Shown here piece after piece: positions 50,582-60,300 of a stretch of DNA of 64,000 bases. The position numbers and the translations under genes are program-made. Within the stretch, counting starts at the first letter, position 1, and every line of letters starts with the position of its first letter. The notes under the pieces were generated by a model, which saw only the letters and a list, made by a program, of their open reading frames with translations, searched no databases and was not told the DNA's origin. The stretch comes from Blastomyces gilchristii SLH14081 (lineage: Eukaryota; Ascomycota; Eurotiomycetes; Onygenales; Ajellomycetaceae): assembly GCF_000003855.2 (NCBI RefSeq), contig NW_003101636.1:73189-137188 (forward strand), written 5' to 3'.

Positions 50582-51099
50582 CCTGGCTTTCTTAACAGTT
50601 ACAGAGACTGCAGCTGCATCATGAAGATGTTTGATTACTAGAAAATGTCAGAATAAGTTCTTTATTATCTTTCAAGAATGATACTCTCATGCACTCACTG
50701 TTACAATTAAGAGAGAAGAAAAGAAAAATGTGTCATAGAGAAGAAGAATTATTTCAAAAAATCCTGTCACTACTGTTAGCTTTGTCTCTAAAACACATCA
50801 CTTTTACAGAGAATTTTATATATAGAATGAAATATGATGAGAGATCTGTAAGTCACTTATTAACTATGTTTTTCACATCTTAAATTAATATATAAGAAAC
50901 TCACTTATCACATGTTTAATTTGAATAAAGATGAGAAAAGAAAGATCTACACAGTCAGCAGAAAAACTCATCTATTTCTTTATATCATGTGCAGCACACA
51001 CACTGTTAATCAGTTGATAACTGTTGCTATATAACAAAGATAACTCTCAATCTGATAATCTTGAGAGTATTGAGACTATGCTCTTAAAGAAGAGAGTAT

Positions 51100-51632
51100 T
51101 GTCACATTCTCAGCTGTGCTAAGACTCTGCTGCAGTTTCACACAGCTCATTGCTTTCATGTGAATGATTTCATCTCATCTGAACCAGTTTTCAATCACTC
51201 TATGATATCATTCAGATATATTATAGAAAGATTCAATTGATGAATATAAGAACCTCACTTCTATACAAGATCAGTAGATTACTCTTTCTTAACAGTGAGA
51301 CACTGCTGAGATATCACTTCAGCTACTCTCACTTATAGAATGAAAGAAGAGTATTCACTCATTGTCTATATAGAATAGCTAGATGCTGGCTTCTTATCAA
51401 AGAAGTCAGTGATTCATTTTTCTTCTACTGAAATATATATGAGAGTTACTGTGTTTCTCATACAATCTTCTTAGTATACTAAGTACCATATCTGTGATAT
51501 CCTCATAATAACTCTGTAGCCTATGAGCTTGCTATTCAAGCAAGATAGTCAAGCTCACTTATACAGCTTTTCAAACAACTACTTCTATGTGACGCTGCTG
51601 ACTAGCCACCGCTTCAGTTCCGTCATGTTACA
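51100..51632 (+). repeat. G2 3' LTR (533 bp)
   Basis: TGTCACATTCTCAGCTGTGC to CGTCATGTTACA; equal in length to the 5' LTR, differing mainly by transitions. Confidence 0.88.
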
Positions 51633-51637
51633 AGTAA

Positions 51638-53296
51638 GATATACCTTCTAATATAATAGACATCTGTTGAATAAACTGAGAACATCAGCTCTTAGATCTG
51701 AAGATATTAGTTAATCAAGATGAAATAACTTATGATACTATACATACTTCTCTGATTAAAACATTTTTTCTCTAAACTATCACTGACACTGATACTAATA
51801 TCTCAGCTTCTTCTACATTGCATGAACTGTGATATATAACAGCTCAGACTGATAAACTTTTTCAGACTCTCACTGAAGTAGTATAATAAGAAGTATCTTA
51901 ATTCTCTTCAGAATTATGTATAAAGACTGACATCTCAGAATATTCAATTGATAATAATAGCACTCTGTGATTTTATAAATAATATTGAGTCTCTCAGTCT
52001 GAACCTCTATACACTCAGATAATACAAGAGATGCATGATTCATATATAACTGATTATTCAGGTTGTGAATAACTGTATTAAATAGTCTTCTAAGAGTTCT
52101 ACTGATCTGAGATATTAAACAGTATCAGACACTTTGTCTGAAACTGTAATCACTATTCATCTATTATCTTATGAAAGAACTGTAGAAAAGATCTACTGAA
52201 ATCACTCAATATCTCTGATAGAATCTGATGAGATGTAGTAATTGACTTCACTATTAATCTATTTAAGAGTAAGAGTTGTAAGAATATTCTGATTATCATT
52301 GACTGATTGAGTAAGAATGTGATATTGAAGTCTTGTAATAAGATGAATACTGAACAAGTTGCTGAAGTCTTTCTATATAGCTTATTTTATTGAATGTATA
52401 ACTTACTGAGATCTATAGTATCTGATTAAGACTTTTAATTCATGAGCACTCTCTGAACAAGAATCTGTCAAGTTCTTAAGATTATATATTATTTGTTAAT
52501 TATCTATTACTCTGAGACTGATGATGTATCAGAATGAATAATTTAGACTGTAAAGAACTATCTTTATAAATTCTGTAATTATTCATAGAATGATTGATGT
52601 AATCTTCTTCTATATATAGAGATCACTATCAATGACTGAGATATTATTTTAACAGATATAAGCCTATTCTTTCTTACACACAGTTATTATATAGAGGTGT
52701 TGAATCTTCTAAAGATTACACAGTTCACACTGAATCTCTGCAGTTCAATTCAGATCACTGATAATATAGTAACAAAGTTTCAAGATATCTGTGACTGAGC
52801 AGAAGTCTTCATGATAAGTACTAAACAAGATTAAGAAGATTAAGTCAATATCTGATGAGATTCTGCAGAGCAGTATAAGATAGAAGATCTTGTATAATTA
52901 AATCTTAAAAATATACAGATTACACACTCATTCTGTACATTGAATTATTATTATATAAAATACACAGTGATAGAAGTTCTAGACAGTTATAACTACTATC
53001 TTAATACTTCATCAGAGATTTATAATGTATTTCACACAAGTCTACTTCACTATGTTATCACTGATTCATTCTCTTCTCAACTGACTTCTAACTGATAGTT
53101 ATCAGAAATCATAGAAGAAGATAACAAGCTTAAGTAAGAAATTGAAGATATTCTTGATGAGAGATTTCACAGTTGCAGCTGATAATATCTTATGAAATAA
53201 GTCAGCTATAATCATCTGATCTGAACTCTGAGCTTTATGTTATCTAAAATAGTGATTCTTAACTGATAAGAACTGCTTCTGAAAAGAGAGAGCTAA
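51638..53296 (+). pseudogene. G1a integrase-chromodomain remnant (right of G2)
   Basis: The integrase core reads VIDFTINLFKSKSCKNILII, MNTEQVAEVFLYSLFY, IVSD and SETDDVSEW, keeping recognisable D, D and E positions. It continues with NDWCNLLLY, HNVFHTSLL-type YNVFHTSLLHYVITDSF and a decayed chromodomain. It aligns with G1c at 33435-34127. Confidence 0.85.
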
Positions 53297-53580
53297 TGTA
53301 GTAAGCTATATCTGATCAATTATATAGACTATTTCATTACACTTCACAGATTTCTACTGAAGCTCTGATTCTCAGTCACTGATTCTCAGCTGAAAACCTA
53401 TGAAATTTCTATTCTTCTGTCTTGAAGTTTCATCATGTATATTACTACATACATGTATAAATATTCACTCTGATCACTGATTTCTGCACTTTTTCTTTTC
53501 TTTCCTTCTTTAATGTTTTTCACTTTGTTATATAAGATCTATAAATATTATACTAATCTATTCAGCGTAGGCCTCTTACA
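53297..53580 (+). repeat. G1a 3' LTR (LTR D, 284 bp)
   Basis: TGTAGTAAGCTATATCTGAT to GGCCTCTTACA, followed by ATTAT. Confidence 0.85.
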
Positions 53581-54226
53581 ATTATACTTTTTCTAACTCA
53601 ATGACTGAAATAATCTTTTCAACACTTTCTTTATATTATCTCTGTTAAGTTGATTAATCTAATAAATTACTTTTTTTATATCTAATATTCTGAATATCTT
53701 CTTTGAACTTATTATTACAAGTTTTTTAAATTTCAATATCAATTTAGTTTTATTATATAATAATGAGAATGATTAAGAAAAAATAAGAAAAACAGAGAAA
53801 AAAATAGAAGAAAAAAAGAAAGATAATTAATTGTATTATATATTTACAGATTATTTATTCACATCACTTTCAATTTTCTAATAAAAGATTTTCATCTTCA
53901 CTTTTACTTTCACTTATTTAACAGTTTTTTTATCATTTTTAATTCTTTTATTCTCTTTTATCTGTGTATACTCTTGATTTTACAGTTCTTTATCTTTTAT
54001 TTATTTATTTATTTTTATAACTCTACTGTGTATATTTTTTTATTTTATAAAAAGACAAGATTGTCTATGATATTTACTTAACTTTTTATTATTTTATTAT
54101 CTCAAACTCTTTATCTTATTTATATTTATTGATTTCATTATTTTATCATTTTATTATTTCAATCTTTTCTTTTACTCACTTTTTACACATGAATAATATT
54201 AACTTACATCTGAAAAAAGTCTAGTA
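53581..54226 (-). pseudogene. Unidentified coding fossil, part 1 (right of G1a)
   Basis: The minus strand at about 53760-53586 reads in one frame (VLKRLFQSLS(*)KKYN and upstream) that joins the frame at 38684 when G1a plus one ATTAT copy is skipped. Further right the sequence is extremely A/T-rich and not readable as protein. Family unknown. Confidence 0.4.
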
Positions 54227-54234
54227 CTTACTCT

Positions 54235-54740
54235 TAGACTGACTGTGTGACCGTGTCTGAGATCAGAATCAGATTTTTTAATAGTTTCATTATCAATTTC
54301 AATAATCTCATTACACAGTTTTAACATTAGATAGTAGTCTCATACTGTTTCAGTGAAACTTACTGTCTACTCTTGTCACATTTTTCAAATGAGATCATGA
54401 TTTTCACTTCTCAATTTAAATTATTTTTATTGCTTTAAATGACTTTAAATCTCATTTGAGTGTTATCAAAAAGCATTACTTTTTAAAAAATTAAAAATAG
54501 TCTAAAAAAAACCTTAAAATGTCTAAAAATAGTAACTTTATGCCAAGAATGAAACTAAATGAAATCAAATGAGATTACTTTCTCATTTTTTTCAAGTCAT
54601 GGTTTCATTTTAAGATCTGATATATAGTTACTTTGCATGTTTTTTTAATGACTAGTCTCAGCAGAATTCACATCAAGAAATGTATGAGATCAGATCAAAT
54701 GAAACTAAATATGAAATTCATGATTTCAGCGGCCAGTCTA
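54235..54740 (-). mobile_element. hAT-like MITE copy 6 (minus orientation)
   Basis: 506 bp, TAGACTGACTGTGTGACCGT to GCGGCCAGTCTA, perfect 8-bp duplication CTTACTCT (54227-54234 and 54741-54748). Interior heavily mutated at former GG/CC sites. Confidence 0.85.
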
Positions 54741-54748
54741 CTTACTCT

Positions 54749-55196
54749 TTCATTTCTTATTAAATTTAATACTCACAGTATTTAGTAATTTCTATTATTT
54801 TCTTTTGATTTTATTTTTCATTCTGTTATCTCATTTTTATGCATCTGTCTCTTTTTAAACAGAGAGACTATAACATTTACTTTTACTATTTCTCAAAACT
54901 TTTGTTTTTTTATTCTTCTGCTTTTTTCTTCTTTCACTTTATTTTTATTTCTCTATTTAAAAGTATATTTATTTACTACTTCTCAGAACTTTTACTTCTT
55001 TCTTCTTAAAGCTTCTACTTCTTTCTTTTATAAAGTTAACTATAATAAATAAATAAGTACATACTTATATATATATATAGAGACACTCACTCATCTTTAT
55101 TATAAAGAAATAAGACAAGATTTACTATTTTACATATATTATATATAGTTAATATATACTGCAATTAATGTAAACTGCAGTACTAGTATTAATAGT
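54749..55196. other. Unassigned AT-rich segment
   Basis: Very A/T-rich with long T tracts; no recognisable gene, repeat end or RNA. Confidence 0.5.
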
Positions 55197-55201
55197 GATA
55201 T

Positions 55202-55297
55202 TATCAGATCACGTGATCTGACTTACTAATTCTTTCATTATATAACTTCTTACAAACTAGTAATCTTTTTAACTAAGTAAGTTTTACATCTTTTACA
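55202..55297 (+). repeat. Solo LTR of the Copia-1 family
   Basis: 96 bp, TATCAGATCACGTGATCTGA to CTTTTACA (first G of TG lost by transition), with a perfect 5-bp duplication GATAT (55197-55201 and 55298-55302). No internal element sequence, so it most likely arose by LTR-LTR recombination. It carries a perfect 16-bp palindrome CAGATCACGTGATCTG at 55205-55220. Confidence 0.85.
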
Positions 55298-55353
55298 GAT
55301 ATTTAAAAACTGAAAGATTTAAATATATAAAAACTTATTTTTTTAATATTTAA

Positions 55354-55733
55354 CTATTATTATTATTATTATTATTATTCTTTCATTATACTCATATGCA
55401 AGCGGAGCTTATAATGAGTCCTTGCGTGATGTTAAATACAGGTCAAGTGTTGATTATACAGGAGGAAATACAGATGTTGAGACCATGCCAAGATAACAAG
55501 AACATAGGAAAATACAAAGAAGTGACAATTAGATACATGTGATAATAACTTCCCAGCCCAGGAACATAGAGCAATTCATTGGCGCGATTTGTACACCTCT
55601 GTATTTATTAGAAACCTGAGGTGCTTGAGTTCCGGATTTAATGTATCCCCTGCGGGTTTCGAACCCATGTGTCTTAGTTTCCCACGCCAAGGCGCTACTG
55701 AGTGGCCGCATTAACCATTCAGCCATCAGGGCT
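55354..55733 (-). mobile_element. tRNA-derived SINE, full-length copy
   Basis: The minus strand begins with a tRNA-like head (about 55733-55645). It has an A box TGGCTGAATGG (plus-strand complement 55715-55725), a B box GGTTCGAAACC (55655-55665), an acceptor-stem-like pair CCCTG/CAGGG, and a T arm GTGGG/CCCGC-type. A unique body of about 260 bp and an (AAT)n tail (55354-55379) follow. The long variable region suggests a Ser- or Leu-type tRNA origin, but I cannot assign the anticodon. No clear target duplication is visible in the A/T-rich flanks. Confidence 0.85.
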
Positions 55734-56170
55734 TTAAAATTTAATAATTCTAATGAAGTTTTAAGTAATTTATAAAAAAGTTAAATTATTTTTTAAGTTT
55801 TATATAAATAGTTTTATTTATCTATTTTATTTTTTTATATAATTTATTATTATTTATATTATAATAATATTATTTATTTAATCTGATTCATTTCTAAACT
55901 CAGAAGTAAATATTTTTTACTTATATTCACTCTTGTTTTTATTATTTATTATATTACTTACAGATATATTCAATAACTCTATAGTATATATTTTTAAAAA
56001 TATTATAATTTCTTTTCAAGTTAATTCTTTTCCTGCAATCAAAGCTTTTAAAAGAGTAACTTTTTATCAGAATTCATCTGTAGTTCAGTGATACAACTTA
56101 CAAGACATTTTTTATCTCAGATAAATGAAAAAGTAGGTAGTAGTAGTAGAAGGTTAAAAAAAAACAAGCA
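55734..56170. other. AT-rich right edge of the isochore
   Basis: A/T-rich, no recognisable gene. Composition changes back to normal around 56170. Confidence 0.5.
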
Positions 56171-56891
56171 ATCCAGGCCATAACCTGTTGAATGTCTGAG
56201 TGGTGTATTGGTTGCTATCCAGTGTGAGCTATATGCTTAGTGATGGGCGCTAGGCCGTACTAGGAAGCCTAGGGCTTCCCACATTCATGTCGAGATTGGT
56301 TGCTTGTTTGGGTCAGAGCTTGGCGCGTTTGAAGGGGCTATTGACAGCTGTTTTTGCCTTCCTTGCTCAAAGGATTCGGCTGGCTTGGAAAAGGTCGAAA
56401 AAACCGCGATCACGGACTTAACCCATGACGGCGCGCGTGGATTGGCCCCCATCTTCAAGGTGCAGAGCGGTCATTTCGTCTAATATCCGCTGGCATTGGA
56501 AGTAAAAGACCTTATTGATAGGGGAACAGGCGGGGAAAGAACCGGCGGCTCATTCACTGATGATTTAGCCCATTTTATTGGGCTACGAGGTTGCACTTCA
56601 AAGTGTTAAGTGTACTTTTATGGAAGAAGCAAAAGTTCGATGGGATGGATGGAGAGCTTGTGGGCGAAATCATGAATTCCGTCTTGTTTTCAAGTTAAGC
56701 TCCACTCAGTCCATCAGTGGCCCCCCGTTAAGCACGGGACGAAGATGAAGGCTAAATAAAAGAACTTGGTGGCATCCCAAGGTCCACCCCTTGCAGCTTA
56801 TCCTATCCGGAGTCCGGAGTTGGGTAGGCATGCGGTAACTACCTTATCTTCCCGCGTGCACCGCAACTGCTCCTCAGCGGTTCTTGGCCAT

Positions 56892-56907
56892 TACTCTGTA
56901 CAGAGTA
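56892..56907. repeat. 16-bp perfect palindrome TACTCTGTACAGAGTA
   Basis: Self-complementary sequence close in form to TACTCCGTACGGAGTA, which I recall as frequent in ascomycete genomes, often at ends of small transposons. A half-site ctctacggagtat lies 100 bp downstream (about 57002). Confidence 0.6.
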
Positions 56908-57251
56908 TGCTGACTGCAATTCCACTGTGGGAAGGAAGGATGGGAAGGTGGAATTGGTCTCAACGATCGCTAGAGACATCTTGTGGAGGCGTCGTTTCTG
57001 CCTCTACGGAGTATATCACTCTCATTATTGGTTCATAGGCGTGGCCTTTGGCAGGAGGGGACTGGGCATAGCTCGCACACTACTGCAATATCTTACTCAT
57101 ATTTCGTCATAGACCCATGGATGCAACCCTCTCCGGGAGGCTTATTACTGAAATGAGCTCAATATTTTGTGCTATCAGTTATGAAGTGATGTTGCAGCTC
57201 AGAAATCTCCCAAGCTTGTGTTGACTTGTCAAAGGAACTTGTCCATCCCAC

Positions 57252-57254
<3 letters not shown>

Positions 57255-57306
<52 letters not shown>
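57255..57306. repeat. (CAA)n microsatellite
   Basis: About 16 CAA/ACA units in unique DNA. Confidence 0.9.
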
Positions 57307-60300
57307 AAACAACATACAGCACCAATGTGCTAATACTTAATATTTGGGTTCAAGGCCAGTTAGGAAGCGATGCATTGTCAGTGTTGGCCCCCAACAGATG
57401 GCTTGGCCTGAATCCTTCCAAAGGTATTATTTCAAACGGGGACCTTTGAGGCTAAAGTGAGACTGGTATCATACTATCATCGTAGCCTCCATCGCGACCT
57501 CACTTTGCGGAGGAACCAAGCACACCACCGGGTGTGTCAACAAGGGCCATGCTTCTAGAAGCAAGTCCCCCTTCCCTTGGCAGGGAAATTCCCTGTTGGT
57601 CAGAATTGCAACCAATCTCATCCAAATTTGGGGTTCCAGAGAGCAGAATCATTGATTTGTTGTTTGTTGTGCACCTTTTTTCGACAGCATTTTCATAGAA
57701 CGACGTATTACCTATCCATATTTGTTTCGAAAGGAAATCTTTGATCAATTTTGGTGGCAATAAATTCATACTTCGGAGAATCAGGGTGGAGCAAACAAAA
57801 AGACGAAAGAAAAGGAAAAAAGGCTGGTTCAAAGGACGTTTAAAAAGTCTCCGAAGCTAAGATTAGTCTAACAGGGAAGGAAGCAGGAAGACGATTTCAA
57901 TCGGCTTGATGCCGCTGCTGCGTCCCACTTTTTGATATCCTTTGCAGTATTTTCTCCTCGCCATGGTCGTGTACTCTACGCTGTAGTTGTCAGAAATGGA
58001 GGCCGCGGCATTGCATGATTTCACTTATTTCATGGGTGGAATGAGCTTCAAACTATCTCCAACTTTGCGGGCCATTCCGGGATGAAACCAATGACCACGT
58101 ACATGTACATATGTAACGAGTGGAGTGTCATGGATTATTGCGCATCTCTAACTGGCAGATGCAGCCAGCCCCATCGTATCTGATGCTATAAATATGCCAC
58201 AGTGGCTATCCAAGGAGTCATGAGGAGTTTCATTTTTCTCGTTGTCACTCATCCTACCGTGTTTATTCAAGGGCGCGCAGCTTTACAATTCCAGCTACCG
58301 ACTCTGAGTGTAATTAACTAGTTTTTATATCTATCTTGGTACGGTACAGATATCGCAGAGTCACTTAGCTACGTACACTTGAATGAGCCCACGCCCCCCC
58401 CGCCATGCAAGAAATGCCAAGAGAAGCTCCCTCCTTTCTGCGACATCGATCATCAGCATGTTTAACCATAATAATTAGCTTGCCGTGGCTGGTGCCAAAA
58501 TTACAAAAACCCATGCCACCAGAAACATAGCAGCTCAGGTACTTGGTTTAGTTTCTTGAGTATCTTCTTCCATGGTAAAAATGCAGGCATGGCGTCGTTA
58601 GGATCATTATATTTCAGAGAAGCAAGACGCGGTTGAACTCTTATCTAATCCGATGGACGAGAGTGTTACAGGCGCCCCTACATCTGTGTATATTCTGAAA
58701 CTCTTCTGACATGCAATGGAAAAATAAATAAAAGGTAGGAGACAGCAAGGAGGCTCCATTTTTCCTAATCTACTTACTGAAAGAGGATAATGCAGAAATT
58801 TCTTGAATCATTTGGGGCCCCAAAGAATAATAAGACTAGGAAGCAAAGAAGAATGGGGCTGTGATGAGAAGAATAAACTAAAAATAAGTTAGTTTGAGTA
58901 TCGACAATAGCATCAAAATAGCATATGGTGTGGAGAACAGGTAAAACGAAGAAATACGAGAATACTAGCTCATGGCATTGAGTAATTGAGCGTCTATTTT
59001 CTCACGTTTTTCAACTCAAAAATTCTTCAGCATCCTTCGGTTTTTAAAAGCAAGTCAAAGGAATTACGGGGTATTTACGCCGTAGTGCAGATCAAGACTT
59101 GCTTGTCCAACTCTTCTGGACAGGTGTAATTCGGTTCACGCATTTCGTTCTTCAATAATCCCTGCTGAAGACGTTCAGCGGAACGGGAGTCACTGAATTA
59201 GTCTCGGTTTTAAGGGAAATAAACCAGAAGAACTCCTCCGGCGGCAGACGGAAACCCAAATCCCCGAACAAACTCGGGTTTAACCAAAAGCGAGCACCCT
59301 AGGAAACGGGGAATCCTTTTTGCAAGTTGTGGGTAGTCATTTTTGCATACTCCTCCAAAAATTACTAGCCAAAGACAAAACAACCCCCTTCCCCACTCCC
59401 CAGGGCCGGCCTTTGAACTGGTTTAAAAGAAAGTTAAACGAGCGGTGATCTGCCAGTTCTTAAACTTTCAGACGAACCCCCTCGGAAAAGCGTAGCAGAG
59501 AACGGCCCTTCATCATCACATTGTTAGTCAGCAGCGGTATGGTGACAAGAGGGCCGGCGGGCTTTAGGTGGAGCTTTCGTTCGTCTTTTTGTGGAGAGAT
59601 AGACGCGCAACTTTAGCTTGGATGATTGTCCATGCCGGGGCCACGCATGGATGGAGCGCATGCGGTATCAAATGAACAGCGAGTCTGAGCGGGGGCTATC
59701 CGGCTTGTGATTCAAGGGTGACCAACCAGAGAAATAGACCTAGAATTTCTAGGATAGGTGAAATAAAGAGTTGGGCTTCGAGCATCAGTCAATTGCGATC
59801 AAAACTCGCATAATGAGAAGTGCTTGCGGCGCATCTGGAGTATGTGACCTTGCCGAAGAAAAAGAATGGTCAATCCAAAAACCGTGTTTCGCCCCTGGTG
59901 CTGCTCTCTTGCAGGGGGGGCTTTTCACTCCCAAGAGGCTATATTTCACCTGTCAGGAGTTAAGTATGAAGTAGCAGGAAGCTACGCCTCCTATCACAAC
60001 ATCGTCAGTTATGTTGCAAAACGAGAGCCCTGGGCCCCCCGTTTTTGTTCATATCCTCCGTGCATCTAAGGGCGGAAGATAGCAGACAACGAGATGCCCC
60101 CTGAAGATTTGATTTGGATAGCTCGTGCACATCAAAAAGGACCTCACGAGTGAACCCAAGATTTTCACCTTTTCCCCGCCGTCCAATGCTAGCCTTGCCT
60201 CAAAATCCATCCAATGTTTAACAACAAGCGACCCGCAGTAATTATTGGTCACGTGATTGAATTCGGACCTGCTGGCTTGGTAGCAGCCAAAAGCTCCAGT

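Larger units (their letters stand above)
43264..51632 (+). mobile_element. G2: second Ty3/Gypsy chromovirus, nested in G1a
   Basis: 8.4 kb with 533-bp LTRs at 43264-43796 and 51100-51632 and a perfect target duplication AGTAA (43259-43263 and 51633-51637). It interrupts G1a between RNase H and integrase. It contains gag, pol and chromodomain, plus about 1.8 kb between the chromodomain and the 3' LTR that holds an antisense reading frame. MITE copy 5 is inserted near the start of RT. RIP-inactivated throughout. Confidence 0.9.
38690..53580 (+). mobile_element. G1a: Ty3/Gypsy chromovirus split by nested insertions
   Basis: 284-bp LTRs at 38690-38973 and 53297-53580, with a perfect 5-bp target duplication ATTAT (38685-38689 and 53581-53585). 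Nested within it are MITE copy 4 (39116-39621), a SINE (42437-42776) and the second Gypsy element G2 (43264-51632). Without them the element is about 5.7 kb, a normal Gypsy length. Gene order is gag, protease, RT, RNase H (left of G2), then integrase and chromodomain (right of G2). All frames are RIP-broken. Confidence 0.88.
17007..56170. repeat. RIP-mutated AT-rich isochore of nested transposable elements
   Basis: About 39 kb with very few CpG and few GG/CC dinucleotides, many TGA/TAA/TAG in otherwise recognisable polymerase frames, and repeated elements that differ from each other almost only by C-to-T and G-to-A changes. This is the signature of repeat-induced point mutation (RIP). Short frames of 60-120 codons are surviving pieces of element genes. 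The component elements are listed separately. No host gene is visible in it. Confidence 0.9.

Noticed and set aside
17007..56170. CRISPR array or satellite array
   Set aside because: The repeats are dispersed, several hundred bases long and explained as transposons with target duplications; no regular spacing.
17007..56170. Centromere
   Set aside because: AT-rich nested retroelements are compatible with one, but the sequence alone cannot separate a centromere from an ordinary RIP isochore.
56190..56330. Possible tRNA or SINE head (TGTCTGAGTGG, resembling an A box)
   Set aside because: No B box at the right distance and no cloverleaf pairing.
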